A DNA stretch of 64,000 nt, taken from contig NZ_CP011770.1 in the NCBI RefSeq assembly GCF_001028705.1, forward strand, positions 1,243,501 to 1,307,500, in the 5' to 3' direction. Below the pieces are notes generated by a model. The model worked only from the letters and a program-made list of their open reading frames with translations, was not told where the DNA came from and ran no database searches. The position numbers and the translations under genes were made by a program. Below are positions 18,657 through 28,687 of the stretch, one piece after another. The stretch comes from Croceicoccus naphthovorans. GTDB lineage: Bacteria; Pseudomonadota; Alphaproteobacteria; Sphingomonadales; Sphingomonadaceae. Numbering within the stretch: the first letter of the stretch is position 1; each line of letters begins with the position of its first letter.

Positions 18657-21651
18657 ACACGCGCGCATGAATATTTATTCGATTGCCGCGCACCGGGGAT
18701 TTGCCGATGCCCTCGTCGCTGGCCTGATTCCGCGCTATGCCGAAGATCGCTTCGGTCTCGCCCGCCTGACCTTGCTGCTCCCCAGCCGCCGCGCGGTTCG
18801 CACGGTGACAGAGGCGTTCGTGAGGCTTTCGGGTGAGGGCTTGCTCCTGCCGCGCATGGCGGTGATCGGCGATATCGAACTTGACGAAACACTTGGCCCG
18901 CTGCTCGATCCGATTGGCGACGGCGCGGACGTGCCGCCCGCCGCGGATCAGACGCGGCGCTGGCTGTCGCTGGCGGCGATGCTGGAACAGGCGATGCGGG
19001 CCGAAGGGCGGACGGTGCCGACCCGCGCCGCCCTGTTGCGACAGGCGCGAGAGATTGCGCGCGCGCTTGATCGTTTGCAGGTTGAGGGGATCGATCCCGC
19101 CGACCTGCTGGGCGATCGGGTGCGCGGCATCGTCGGCGATCTGGCGCATCACTGGGAGCAGAACTTGCGGCTGTTCTGGCTGGTGCAGGCGCAGTGGAGC
19201 GCCGAGTTGGAGCGTCGGGGGGAAGTCGATGCGCCGACGCGCCGCAATGCCCTGTTCGACCACGCCGCCCGGCGCTGGCGTGAAGCGCCGCCCGCGTATC
19301 CCATCGTTGCAGCGGGCGTGACCAGCGCCAGCCCGGCGATTGCGCGCCTGTTGCGTGTGGTCGCGGGCCTATCCAATGGGGCTGTTGTGCTGCCCGATCT
19401 CGACCTGTCGCTTGACGATGCGGTCTGGGATGCACTGGGCACGGCGGGTCATTCCGACGATCCGGACGAGCCGCCGCTGGGTGCGGGCGATGCGGTGACG
19501 CACCCGCAGTATCACCTGAAGCTGCTGCTGAACCGCATGGGCGTGAACCGGGGCGAAGTGCGCGCCTGGCACCGGCGCGGCATGGGCGCTGCCCCGCCCG
19601 AACGCAGCAAGGCGATCTCGAACCTGTTCCTTCCGCCCGAACAGTCGGCCAGTTGGGTCGATCTGCCGCCGCAACGACGCAAGCTGGCAGGCGTGCGTAT
19701 CATGGAAACCGCGCATCCTGAGGCGGAGGCGAAGGCCATCGCGGTGCTGATCCGTGAGGCGTTGGAGGTGCCGGAGAAGCGAATCGCGCTGGTCACGCCC
19801 GATCGCGGGCTGGCGGGCCGGGTCATCGCGCACCTGGCCAGCTGGAACATCCGTGCTGACGATTCGGCGGGCATGCCCCTGCCGCAAACGGTGGCGGGGC
19901 GCCTGTTCCTGCATCTGGCCGAGGTGATCGCCACGAGGGCCGCGCCCTTACCGCTGTTGTCGGCCCTGTCCCACCCGTTCGCGGGCGGTGAGGGAGACGC
20001 TCGGCGCAAGTGGTTGCAGCACGTCCGGCGGCTCGACCTGCAATTACGCGGACCAAGGCTGGACGTGGGGCTGGAGCCGCCGGCACGCTTGGTGATGGAA
20101 CTGGCCCGCAAGCGTGACGACAAGGCGCTGGCGGAATGGTGGCAGGGGTTGGAAGCCCTGCTCGCACCGCTCGTTGCGATGGGCGAGGCAGAGGAAGTGC
20201 CGCTGTTGGAGGCGCTCGATGCGCTGGCGACGGCGGGGGAGGCGCTGTGCGGAACGGCGCTTTGGGCCAATGCCGATGGACGCGCGTTGGCGGGGTTCGT
20301 CGAGGATTTGCGCATGGCCGCGCGGGATGAGGCGACACCGCTCGACCCGGCGGAAATCGCCAACGTGCTGCGCGATGCAATGGATCAGCAGTCCGTGCGA
20401 CCGCTGTGGGGCGGGCACCCGCGTATCGCAATCTATGGCCTGATCGAGGCACGGATGAGCCGCGCCGATCTCGTCATCTGCGGCGGATTGACCGAGGGAT
20501 CGTGGCCCGCGCCGTCATCGACCGACCCGCTGATCGCCCCTGCCGTGTTGCGTGCACTGGGCGTGCCGGGTGGGGATTTCCGCATTGGCCTTGCCGCGCA
20601 CGACCTTGCCGCGGCGCTGGGCGCGCCCGAAGTCGTGTTGAGCCACGCGCGCCGTGATGTCGGCGGGCCGGTAATCGCCAGCCGCTTCGTCCTGCGGGTC
20701 AAGGCCATGCTGGGCGACCAGTTCGACGCGCATGTCGAGGCGGAAGCGCCTAAGCTGGCCGAAGCGATGGACGAGGCCGATCCTGCGCCGCCCTATCCGC
20801 GCCCTGAACCGAAGCCCGATGCCGATCAGCGCAAGGTGGAAATCAGCGCCACCGCGCTGGATCGCCTGCGGTCCGATCCGTACCAGTTCTACGCCAGCCA
20901 TATCCTGCGCCTGCGCCGCCTGGAATCCATCGACGAAGAGCCGACGCCCGCTTGGAAAGGCACGGCGGTGCACGCCATCCTGCAACAATGGTACGACAAG
21001 TTCGGCTGCGCACCCGGCACACTGCTGCCTCTGGCGGCGGGGCATTTGTCGGACCTGTCGAACCATCCATTCATGCGCGGGCTGTGGCAACCGCGTTTGA
21101 TGGCGGGGCTGGCTTGGGTAGAGGCGGAGCAGGTGCGGCTGACCGCCGAAGGGCGCGAAGTCGTGCTGGTCGAGAAGAAGGGCGAGATGCGCTTCGACGG
21201 TGTGACGGTGACGGCGAAGGCCGACCGCATCGACCGCCTGCCCGATGGGACGCTGGCCGTGGTGGATTACAAGACAGGCATGCCGCCCAGCGCGAGCATG
21301 GTCGAGCAGGGCTTTGCCTTGCAGCTGGGCACGACCGGCCTGATCGCGGAGAGCGACGGGTTCGATGGCGTGAGCGGAACCCCCACGCGGTTCGAATACT
21401 GGTCGCTGGCGAAGGGCAAGGACGGGTTCGGATATATGGTCGAGCCGATCCTTGAGGGCCGCAAGAAATCGGGCATCGCGCGGGAGGATTTCCTGTTCGA
21501 GAGTGCTCGGTTCCTGAAAGATGCGATCGACCGCTGGATCGTCGGAAGCGAGGCTTTCACAGCTCGGCTCAATCCCGACCTGGCGGGATACAACGATTAC
21601 GATCAGCTGATGCGCCTCGACGAGTGGCAGGGCCGGGATGAGGACGCATGA
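18649..21651 (+). CDS. addB: Double-strand break repair protein AddB
   Basis: The nuclease and helicase-like partner of AddA in the AddAB enzyme that resects double-strand breaks for RecA. The 1000-aa product is of alphaproteobacterial AddB length. The N-terminal region has the remnant helicase motif LLLPSRRAVRTVTEAF, and the C-terminal third has the PD-(D/E)xK nuclease (KADRIDRLPDGTLAVVDYKTG near residue 865-885, with WKGTAVHAILQQW earlier). It starts at GTG 18649, 8 bp inside murU, and its stop overlaps addA by 4 bp. Confidence 0.94.
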   Translation: MSEHARMNIYSIAAHRGFADALVAGLIPRYAEDRFGLARLTLLLPSRRAVRTVTEAFVRLSGEGLLLPRMAVIGDIELDETLGPLLDPIGDGADVPPAADQTRRWLSLAAMLEQAMRAEGRTVPTRAALLRQAREIARALDRLQVEGIDPADLLGDRVRGIVGDLAHHWEQNLRLFWLVQAQWSAELERRGEVDAPTRRNALFDHAARRWREAPPAYPIVAAGVTSASPAIARLLRVVAGLSNGAVVLPDLDLSLDDAVWDALGTAGHSDDPDEPPLGAGDAVTHPQYHLKLLLNRMGVNRGEVRAWHRRGMGAAPPERSKAISNLFLPPEQSASWVDLPPQRRKLAGVRIMETAHPEAEAKAIAVLIREALEVPEKRIALVTPDRGLAGRVIAHLASWNIRADDSAGMPLPQTVAGRLFLHLAEVIATRAAPLPLLSALSHPFAGGEGDARRKWLQHVRRLDLQLRGPRLDVGLEPPARLVMELARKRDDKALAEWWQGLEALLAPLVAMGEAEEVPLLEALDALATAGEALCGTALWANADGRALAGFVEDLRMAARDEATPLDPAEIANVLRDAMDQQSVRPLWGGHPRIAIYGLIEARMSRADLVICGGLTEGSWPAPSSTDPLIAPAVLRALGVPGGDFRIGLAAHDLAAALGAPEVVLSHARRDVGGPVIASRFVLRVKAMLGDQFDAHVEAEAPKLAEAMDEADPAPPYPRPEPKPDADQRKVEISATALDRLRSDPYQFYASHILRLRRLESIDEEPTPAWKGTAVHAILQQWYDKFGCAPGTLLPLAAGHLSDLSNHPFMRGLWQPRLMAGLAWVEAEQVRLTAEGREVVLVEKKGEMRFDGVTVTAKADRIDRLPDGTLAVVDYKTGMPPSASMVEQGFALQLGTTGLIAESDGFDGVSGTPTRFEYWSLAKGKDGFGYMVEPILEGRKKSGIAREDFLFESARFLKDAIDRWIVGSEAFTARLNPDLAGYNDYDQLMRLDEWQGRDEDA

Positions 21652-24600
21652 GCGCCAAGGTCTATCCCCTTAAAGACCGTCAGGCCGATGCCGTCGACCC
21701 GCGCGATACCGTCTGGCTTTCGGCCAGCGCCGGAACGGGAAAGACGCAGGTTCTGTCGGCCCGGGTGCTGCGCCTGTTGCTGCGACCGGGGATCGAGCCG
21801 TCGCAGATCCTGTGCCTCACCTTCACAAAGGCGGGCGCGGCGGAAATGGCGACGCGCGTGAACGACGTGCTGGCGGGGTGGGTGCGGGCAGATGACGTGG
21901 CGCTGGCGCAGGACCTGATTGCGATCGGGGCCGATCCGGGGCCGGAAACGGTAGCGCGTGCGCGAACCCGCTTTGCCGCCGTACTGGACTGCCCCGGCGG
22001 TGGCTTGCGGATCGAGACGATCCACGCCTTCTCGCAATGGCTGCTCTCGGCGTTCCCGCTAGAGGCTGGGCTGGCCCCCGGCACGCGGCCGATGGAGGAT
22101 CGCGACCGCGAAATCCTGCTCCGCGATACGCTGGCCGAGATGTTGCTCAATGCGGAGACAGCAGGCGATACGACGCTGATCGACGCGCTGGCGATGTTGG
22201 CACTGCGCACCGACCAGTCGGGAGTCGAGCGGTTTCTGATGGCCTGTGCCGAAGCGCGCCCTGCGTGGGAAGGGCCGGGGGCGTGGCAGCCGCCTCTGTT
22301 GCCGCGCGTGCATCGTTTGCTGGGCCTGTCCTCCGATCATGGCGAGGAGCACGTGCGGGCGCTGTGCGAGGACGCGGCGTTCGACATCGGATCGCTGCGG
22401 CGCTGCCTGGAGGCACAGCTGGCCTGGGGCACTGCGACGGCACGCAAGTTCGAGGAAGTGGCCGCGCCATGGCTGGCCAGCGGGGCCGATGTGCGGCTAC
22501 AACTGCTCGACCAGCTTCGCGCGGCAGTGTTTACGCAAAAGGGCGACGTGAAATCGCTCAAGTCCGTTGAAAAGCACTTGCCCGATTACGCCGAATACGC
22601 GGCGCGGGTTGGGGAAAGCCTCGATGCGGTGGAGCGCGCCCGCAATCTAGGCGAGCTGGCCCAGTGGCTCGCCCCGGCGTTGACGCTGGGCCGGGCCTTT
22701 GCGCTGAAGTGGAGCGAGGCCAAGGCGCGCGAGGGGTTGGTCGATTTCGACGATCAGATTCACGAGGCGGCGCGGCTGCTGAAGCGTTCCGACATGGCGG
22801 ACTGGATCCGCTACAAGCTTGACCGGCGGTTCGATCACATTCTGATCGACGAGGCGCAGGACACCAACGCCGCGCAGTGGGATGTTATTGACGCACTGAC
22901 CGACGAATTCTTCGCGGGCGAAGGTGCGCGAGGCGACCGGCTGCGCACTCTGTTCGTGGTGGGCGACTACAAGCAGGCGATCTTCCGCTTTCAGGGGACC
23001 AGCCCCGAGAATTTCGAGGCCGCCAAGCAGCGGGTGAAGAGCCGGATCGAGGCGACGCGCGCGAATTTCGATGCCCTGCGTGGCGATGCCGAAATCCGCC
23101 CGTTGCAGGAATATGGGCTGGGGCGCAGCTACCGCACCGCGCAGCCGGTGCTGGATTTCGTCGATGCCGCGATCGAGGCCATCGGCCCGCGCGAATTCGG
23201 CCTGAAGGACGATCCCGAACCGCACATTGGCGACAATCGCCCCGGACAGGTCGTGATCTGGCGCGCCGTTGGATCGACTGGCGACGATCCGCAGGATGAA
23301 GAGCCGGAGGACGAGCAATCGTGGCTGTCCCGCCCCGACCGGCGCGTGGCGGACAATATCGCGCGGCAGGTGCAGGCGTGGCTGCGGCAGGGCTATCCGC
23401 TGGCCAAGGGCGGCGCGCGCAATGCGCAGGCGGGCGATGTCATGGTGCTTGTCCGCAAGCGCAAGGAACTGGCTGGGCTGATCGTCGCGCGACTGCATGC
23501 CCGGGGCGTGCCGGTTGCGGGGGTGGACCGACTGCGGCTTGGTGCGCCGCTGGCGGTGCGGGACCTGATGGCGGCCTTGCGCTTCGCTGCGCAGCCAAAC
23601 GATGACCTGTCGCTGGCGTGTTTGCTAACCTCGCCGCTGATCGGGTGGTCGCAGGGCGATCTGCTGGCCTATGGCTATCGCGATCGGGGCATGCGGCTGT
23701 GGGATCATTTGCGCGGATCGAGCGAGCCGAAGCCGCTGGCGGCGCGGGCGATGTTGCTCGATTTGCTGGCAGAGGCGGATTACGCGCCGCCGCAGGCGTT
23801 GCTTTACTGGCTGCTTGCCGGGCCGTGGCGCGGGCGGCGGGCGCTGGTCGCGCGGCTCGGTAAAGAGGCGAACGATCCCATCGACGAATTGCTGAACGCC
23901 GCGCTGGCATTCTCTGCCAGCAACGTTCCCAGCCTTACCGGGTTCATCCGCTGGTTCGACGCGGGCGAGGGCGAGTTGAAGCGCGAGGCGGAGCAGCAGG
24001 GCGGGCTGGTCCGCGTGATGACCGTGCACGGATCGAAGGGCCTGCAAGCACCTATCGTCATCTTGGCAGATACTGCCGACGATCCCGACAAATCGCCGCC
24101 GCGCACGCTGGAACTGGACGAGATCGACATCGCCACCGGCATCGCTGCGCGCAGTCTGCCGATGCCGGGGCTGCGCAAGGAAGAACGACTGGGGCCTTTG
24201 GCCGAAGCGCAGGAAGCTGCCGCCAAGGCCGAGCGCGAAGAACACTGGCGCTTGCTCTATGTTGCGATGACGCGGGCGGAAGAGGCGCTGTTCGTGGCCG
24301 GTGCTTTGCCCGCGAAAAAGACCGAAGCGCCCGCCGACAGTTGGTACGCGCGGCTCGAACCGCTGGTCGAGGATGACTGGCGCGACGACGATATCTGGGC
24401 GGCGGCGAAGACATGGGGCACGCCCGCGCCGGTGCAGGACGGGATGCCCGCCGGGGCCACGCAGGCCCCGCTTCCGCTGGTGCCCGCATGGCTGACGCGT
24501 CCGGTGGCCGAGGAACCGCGCCCGCCGCGCCCGCTCGCGCCATCGTCACTGGGCGAGGACGACGATGCGCCCGATCCGCCGCTGCCGGCGGGGCCGGGCG

Positions 24601-25130
24601 GCGATGCGGGATTTGCGGCGCGGCGCGGCGTGTTGATCCACCGTTTGCTTGAACGATTGCCCGAACTGCTGCCTGAACGGCGCGCGGAGGCCGGCGCGAA
24701 ATGGCTGGCGCGGCAGGCGGCGGACCTGTCCGACGCCGAACGGGCCGAGATGGTCGCGGCGGCGGTGGCGACGCTGGCCAATCCGGACTTTGCCGATGTT
24801 TTCGGACCCGATGCGCTGCCAGAGGTGCCCTTGGCCGCAACCGTGGGCGGGCAAGTCGTGGCTGGCACCATTGACCGGCTGTGCCTTCCCGCCGAGCCCG
24901 CAGCGCCGATCCGCGTGGTGGATTTCAAGACCGCCCGCCGTCCGCCCACTGACATTGCCGCGATCCCCGCCGCCTATATCCGCCAGATGGCCGCATATGC
25001 CTGCGCTCTTGAGGCGATTCATCCCGGACGGCGGGTCGAGTGCGCATTGCTCTATACCCATGCGCCGCGGCTGTTCGTTCTGCCCGACAGCCTGATAGGG
25101 CCGGAGAAGGCCCGGTTACGGGGGGCCTAG
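21648..25130 (+). CDS. addA: Double-strand break repair helicase AddA
   Basis: A UvrD-type helicase-nuclease that works with AddB. The 1160-aa protein shows Walker A (SASAGTGKTQVLSARVLRLL near residue 25), LTFTKAGAAEMATRV, Walker B with ILIDEAQDTNAAQWD near 400, VVGDYKQAIFRFQG, VMTVHGSKGLQAPIV and LLYVAMTRAEEALFV. The nuclease end has VRVVDFKTARRPPTD near residue 1095. The ATG overlaps the addB stop. It ends the long overlapping chain that begins at divL. Confidence 0.96.
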   Translation: MSAKVYPLKDRQADAVDPRDTVWLSASAGTGKTQVLSARVLRLLLRPGIEPSQILCLTFTKAGAAEMATRVNDVLAGWVRADDVALAQDLIAIGADPGPETVARARTRFAAVLDCPGGGLRIETIHAFSQWLLSAFPLEAGLAPGTRPMEDRDREILLRDTLAEMLLNAETAGDTTLIDALAMLALRTDQSGVERFLMACAEARPAWEGPGAWQPPLLPRVHRLLGLSSDHGEEHVRALCEDAAFDIGSLRRCLEAQLAWGTATARKFEEVAAPWLASGADVRLQLLDQLRAAVFTQKGDVKSLKSVEKHLPDYAEYAARVGESLDAVERARNLGELAQWLAPALTLGRAFALKWSEAKAREGLVDFDDQIHEAARLLKRSDMADWIRYKLDRRFDHILIDEAQDTNAAQWDVIDALTDEFFAGEGARGDRLRTLFVVGDYKQAIFRFQGTSPENFEAAKQRVKSRIEATRANFDALRGDAEIRPLQEYGLGRSYRTAQPVLDFVDAAIEAIGPREFGLKDDPEPHIGDNRPGQVVIWRAVGSTGDDPQDEEPEDEQSWLSRPDRRVADNIARQVQAWLRQGYPLAKGGARNAQAGDVMVLVRKRKELAGLIVARLHARGVPVAGVDRLRLGAPLAVRDLMAALRFAAQPNDDLSLACLLTSPLIGWSQGDLLAYGYRDRGMRLWDHLRGSSEPKPLAARAMLLDLLAEADYAPPQALLYWLLAGPWRGRRALVARLGKEANDPIDELLNAALAFSASNVPSLTGFIRWFDAGEGELKREAEQQGGLVRVMTVHGSKGLQAPIVILADTADDPDKSPPRTLELDEIDIATGIAARSLPMPGLRKEERLGPLAEAQEAAAKAEREEHWRLLYVAMTRAEEALFVAGALPAKKTEAPADSWYARLEPLVEDDWRDDDIWAAAKTWGTPAPVQDGMPAGATQAPLPLVPAWLTRPVAEEPRPPRPLAPSSLGEDDDAPDPPLPAGPGGDAGFAARRGVLIHRLLERLPELLPERRAEAGAKWLARQAADLSDAERAEMVAAAVATLANPDFADVFGPDALPEVPLAATVGGQVVAGTIDRLCLPAEPAAPIRVVDFKTARRPPTDIAAIPAAYIRQMAAYACALEAIHPGRRVECALLYTHAPRLFVLPDSLIGPEKARLRGA

Positions 25131-25206
25131 AATTGATTGGCCTTGCGGCGGATTGCCAACGGGCGTGCCGCGCCTATCTAGGTGCAAAGCTTTCAGGAGA
25201 ATTCCC

Positions 25207-25527
25207 ATGCCGACCAAAGCCGTCACCGACGCCAGCTTCCAGAGCGACGTTCTCGAATCCGACAAGCCCGTGCTGGTCGATTTCTGGGCCGACTGGTGCG
25301 GTCCGTGCAAGATGATTGCCCCCGCGTTGGAAGAGATCAGCGACGAGCTGGCCGACAAGGTCACCATCGCCAAGGTCGACATCATGGAGAACACCGACAT
25401 TGCTGCGCAGATGGGCGTTCAGTCGATCCCGCTGATGGTCCTGTTCAAGGACGGCAAGCCCGCCGCGCAGAAGCTGGGCGCAGCTCCGAAGGGTGCGCTC
25501 AAGGCGTGGCTCGAATCGGAACTTTAA
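25207..25527 (+). CDS. trxA: Thioredoxin
   Basis: A 106-aa thioredoxin with the redox motif WCGPC at residues 30-34 inside VLVDFWADWCGPCKMIAPAL, and the cis-Pro region QSIPLMVLFKDGK. It reduces cytoplasmic disulfides. An AGGAGA ribosome site fixes the start at 25207 rather than an in-frame ATG at 25153. The gene follows addA by 76 bp, a common alphaproteobacterial order. Its last 4 bp overlap the end of the convergent phosphatase gene. Confidence 0.97.
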   Translation: MPTKAVTDASFQSDVLESDKPVLVDFWADWCGPCKMIAPALEEISDELADKVTIAKVDIMENTDIAAQMGVQSIPLMVLFKDGKPAAQKLGAAPKGALKAWLESEL

Positions 25528-26324
25528 GGTTCCAGCCGCCGCGCCAGCCCGTCCCAAAGGGCCGGGCTGGACGCGGCGATCATGCCTTTGCGCTCCCACT
25601 CGTCCACGCGATAGGGTGATCCATCGAACCGGGCGCATTGGCCGCCTGCTTCGTTAAGCCACAGCGCACCCGCCGCGTGGTCCCACGCCAGTGTGCGTTC
25701 AAAAATCGACACATCGTTCACGCCCAGCGCAAGGCGGGGATACTGCTCCGCCGCGCAGTAGGGGATGTCGGTCAGGCGATAATGGGGCGCGATGGCGGTC
25801 TTCATGCGATGCCGCTGCATCTCGTCCATGAAGATCATCGAGATTGCCGCAACCGGGGGCGTTTCGCCGGATTCCCGCGCCGCAACGCGTTCGCCATCGA
25901 CGAAAGCGCCACCGCCCAATGCCGCATGGCACAGGCGTTGCTGCAGTGGGTCATAGATCCAGCCCGCCCTGGTTTCCCCCTTTTCCGCCAGTGCGATCAT
26001 CAGGCCGAACGGTGGGCGACCTGCGGCGAAGTTGCGCGTTCCGTCGATGGGGTCGACGATCCAGCACAGCGTATCGCCCAGCCGCTCCATCAGCGTCGGA
26101 TCGGCGTGCATTGCCTCTTCGCCGACGATGGCCGCTTCGGGCAAGATGCGCGCCAGCCCCTCGGCCAGCATCGCCTCGCTTTCGCGGTCGGCGATGGTGA
26201 CGAGATCGCCGGGCTTTTTCTCGACAATCTCGTGCGCGGCCAGCGATTGATAGCGGGGCAGGACCACGCTTTCCGCCACGCGCTGCATCAGAGCGTGGAC
26301 TTCGCGGGTCAGCGTATCGCTCAT
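25524..26324 (-). CDS. Inositol monophosphatase family protein
   Basis: A 266-aa metal-dependent sugar phosphatase of the IMPase/FIG superfamily. It shows GDLVTIADRESEAML, AIVGEEAMH (metal-binding Glu pair), WIVDPIDGTRNFAAG near residue 88-102 and the C-terminal WDHAAGALWLNEAGG. The substrate may be inositol phosphate, histidinol phosphate or another sugar phosphate; the sequence alone does not decide. Its ATG overlaps the end of the upstream GST gene by 4 bp, so argJ, the GST and this gene probably form one operon. Confidence 0.9.
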   Translation of the reverse strand: MSDTLTREVHALMQRVAESVVLPRYQSLAAHEIVEKKPGDLVTIADRESEAMLAEGLARILPEAAIVGEEAMHADPTLMERLGDTLCWIVDPIDGTRNFAAGRPPFGLMIALAEKGETRAGWIYDPLQQRLCHAALGGGAFVDGERVAARESGETPPVAAISMIFMDEMQRHRMKTAIAPHYRLTDIPYCAAEQYPRLALGVNDVSIFERTLAWDHAAGALWLNEAGGQCARFDGSPYRVDEWERKGMIAASSPALWDGLARRLEP

Positions 26325-26938
26325 GTCAGCGGGATCGCCACATATTCGCGATAGGCGGGACGTTCGAGCAGCCGGTCATACCAGCGACGCACGTTGGGAA
26401 AGGCCGGGCGATCGATCGGCAGGGCGAACCAGGTGTGGATGTAGCAGCCCATCGGGATGTCCCCGATGCCGAAATCGCCCTGCGACAGGTAGTCGTTGCA
26501 GGCCAGATGCGCTTCCAGCACGGCAATGCGCCTGGCCGTAGCCTCTACGGATCGGGAAATGGCATCTGGGTCACGCTGATCTGGGGGGACGCGAACGTTT
26601 TGCCAGAATGCCCCGTGCTGTGCGCTGGCATAGCCGAAGTGCCAGTCCATCCACCGCTCGTTCAATGCGCGCACGGCCGGATCGGCGGGCCACCAGCGCT
26701 CCCCACCGTGTTTGGCCGCCAGATAGCGCAGGATCGTATTCGATTCCCAAAGCGTCAGGTCGCCATCGTCAATGGTGGGGATCAATGCGTTAGGATTCTT
26801 GGCCAGATAGGCATCGTCCATCCCGAATTGCAGGCCGACATCGTGGCGCACATAGGGCAGGCCGATCTCCTCGGTCAGCCAGACGACTTTTTTCACGTTG
26901 TGGGAATTGATTCGGCCCCAGATGGTCAGTTCGGTCAT
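26321..26938 (-). CDS. Glutathione S-transferase family protein
   Basis: A 205-aa protein with a thioredoxin-like N-terminal domain (ELTIWGRINSHNVKKVVWLTEE, then ALIPTIDDGDLTLWESNTILRYLA, the glutathione-binding P-T-I and E-S-N region) and a helical C-terminal domain. In the first domain SHNVKKV stands where catalytic Ser is usual in beta/theta-like enzymes. The substrate is unknown. The start at ATG 26938 is 4 bp after the argJ stop; a start eight codons earlier would run into argJ. It is part of the argJ unit. Confidence 0.88.
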   Translation of the reverse strand: MTELTIWGRINSHNVKKVVWLTEEIGLPYVRHDVGLQFGMDDAYLAKNPNALIPTIDDGDLTLWESNTILRYLAAKHGGERWWPADPAVRALNERWMDWHFGYASAQHGAFWQNVRVPPDQRDPDAISRSVEATARRIAVLEAHLACNDYLSQGDFGIGDIPMGCYIHTWFALPIDRPAFPNVRRWYDRLLERPAYREYVAIPLT

Positions 26939-26942
26939 GTCT

Positions 26943-28163
26943 TCAGGTCCGATAGTCCGCATTGATTGAGATGTATCCGTGCGTCAGGTCGCAGGTCCAG
27001 ACCGTGGCGCGTCCGTCGCCCATGCCGAGATCGACATCGATGCGAATGTCCTGCCCCCGCAGGTGCGCGGCCACCGGCGCTTCGTCATAATCGGCCAGCG
27101 GCAGACCGTCCTTTGCGGCCCACGTGCCGCCAAATCCGATGGAGAGCCGGTCGCGATCCGCCGGTTCGCCTGCCTTGCCCACGGCCATGACGACGCGGCC
27201 CCAGTTGGCGTCCTCACCCGCGATGGCGGTTTTCACCAGTGGCGAGTTCGCGATGGCGAGGCCGACCCGGCGCGCGCTATCGTCACTGATCGCGCCGCTC
27301 ACGGCGATCTCGATGAACTTCTGCGCGCCTTCGCCGTCGCGCACGACCAGATGTGCCAATTGGCGGCACACGTCGTGGATCGCGGCGGCAAAGGCGTCTG
27401 CGCCGGGGCTGTCCGGGCCGGTCAGTTCGGCATTCCCGGCTTTGCCGGTGGCGAAGGCAAGGACGGTGTCGCTGGTGCTGGTGTCGCTGTCGACAGTGAT
27501 GCAGCTGAACGTAGCCTCGTTCGCGGCGGACAGGCACTGTTGCAGGAACCCTGGCGAAACCTTCGCGTCGGTAAAGATATAGCCCAGCATCGTCGCCATG
27601 TCGGGCGCGATCATGCCGCTGCCCTTGATGATGGCGCTGAATTCCACGCGGGTGTCGCCGATCATGGCGCTGGCGGTCGCGCCCTTGGCGAACGTGTCGG
27701 TCGTGCCGATCGTTTCCGCGGCGGCTTCCCAATCACAGGGATCGGCAGTCAGCGCGTTGGCCACGCCAGCCTCTGCCTTGTCTTTGGGGAGCGGCACGCC
27801 GATGACGCCGGTGCTGGAAACGAAGACGTCGCTCGGCTCGCAGCCGATGTGCCCGGCGACTTGCGCCATGATCTGCTCTACCGCCTCACGCCCGCGATAG
27901 CCGGTGAAGGCGTTGGAATTGCCCGCGTTGACGACCAGCGCCCGCGCACGGCCAAGCTTTATCTGCTCGCGGCCCAGTTCGACCTCGCTCGAACAGCAGA
28001 CGTTCCTGGTGAATACGCCCGCGACGCTCGTGCCCTCAGCCATCTCAACATAAGTCAGGTCGCAGCGGTCCCACGTCTTGTACTGCGCGCGCGCCACACG
28101 CGGTACGGCACCGTCGATGGCGGGCATGACGGGGAAGGGGCGGGCGAGGGGCGATGTTTCCAT
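26943..28163 (-). CDS. argJ: Bifunctional ornithine acetyltransferase / N-acetylglutamate synthase
   Basis: Transfers the acetyl group from N-acetylornithine to glutamate in the cyclic arginine pathway and can also acetylate glutamate from acetyl-CoA. The 406-aa precursor is self-cleaved before the nucleophile Thr191 in the motif GSGMIAPDMATMLGYIFTDA. Other marks are TRNVCCSS (oxyanion region), LVVNAGNSNAFTG and the C-terminal INADYRT. An in-frame GTG at 28193 would add ten residues; the ATG at 28163 better fits the family. Confidence 0.95.
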   Translation of the reverse strand: METSPLARPFPVMPAIDGAVPRVARAQYKTWDRCDLTYVEMAEGTSVAGVFTRNVCCSSEVELGREQIKLGRARALVVNAGNSNAFTGYRGREAVEQIMAQVAGHIGCEPSDVFVSSTGVIGVPLPKDKAEAGVANALTADPCDWEAAAETIGTTDTFAKGATASAMIGDTRVEFSAIIKGSGMIAPDMATMLGYIFTDAKVSPGFLQQCLSAANEATFSCITVDSDTSTSDTVLAFATGKAGNAELTGPDSPGADAFAAAIHDVCRQLAHLVVRDGEGAQKFIEIAVSGAISDDSARRVGLAIANSPLVKTAIAGEDANWGRVVMAVGKAGEPADRDRLSIGFGGTWAAKDGLPLADYDEAPVAAHLRGQDIRIDVDLGMGDGRATVWTCDLTHGYISINADYRT

Positions 28164-28271
28164 GATGCTGGCGGTTAGCGCCCGGCCTTTCACCTAACAA
28201 GCGGTTCTCTTGCGCAAAATACGGTTATGCGGGTGGATTTTGCGGCGCGGCGCTCTTATCTTGGCGCTCGC

Positions 28272-28547
28272 ATGAAACGGATTTTTGCTCTTGCTGCCCT
28301 TTGGCTGGGCCTCGCCGCGCTGGTTGCGCCGGGGCAGGCGCGTATGGGGTATCTAGGCGAAGCGGCTGAAATCACACGCGAAAACCGGTCGGGCGCGCAT
28401 ATCCAGAATGTGCGCCGCGAAGCGGAGGCGAGCGAGACGCTGTCGTCCCGCGCGAACCGTTCGGGCGCGTTCGAGACGCAGGGCGCGCGGCGCACCGTCA
28501 CGATCGTTTTGCCCGTCGTCATGCTGGCCGACCGGCCCCTCGAATAG
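28272..28547 (+). CDS. Secreted small hypothetical protein
   Basis: A 91-aa protein with a Sec signal peptide (MKRIFALAALWLGLAALVA, cleavage near PGQA-R). The mature part is charged and hydrophilic, with two NRSG repeats (ENRSGAHIQNVRREAEASE and SRANRSGAFETQGARR) and a short hydrophobic end TVTIVLPVVMLADRP. No family is recognised. The ATG at 28272 begins the signal peptide and is preferred to one at 28227. It lies between argJ (divergent) and secA. Confidence 0.55.
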   Translation: MKRIFALAALWLGLAALVAPGQARMGYLGEAAEITRENRSGAHIQNVRREAEASETLSSRANRSGAFETQGARRTVTIVLPVVMLADRPLE

Positions 28548-28687
28548 GTTGATTGCGCGGCGGCCTTGCGCCGCTGCATTCCCCACCCGTTCCGGGCGCG
28601 TGGCACTTTTGCCGCTGCGGCCCGTTTCCCAGCATTTCGGCCCCCGAACTTCGCATTCATTGGGCCAATTCCATAAGGAAAATTCGC

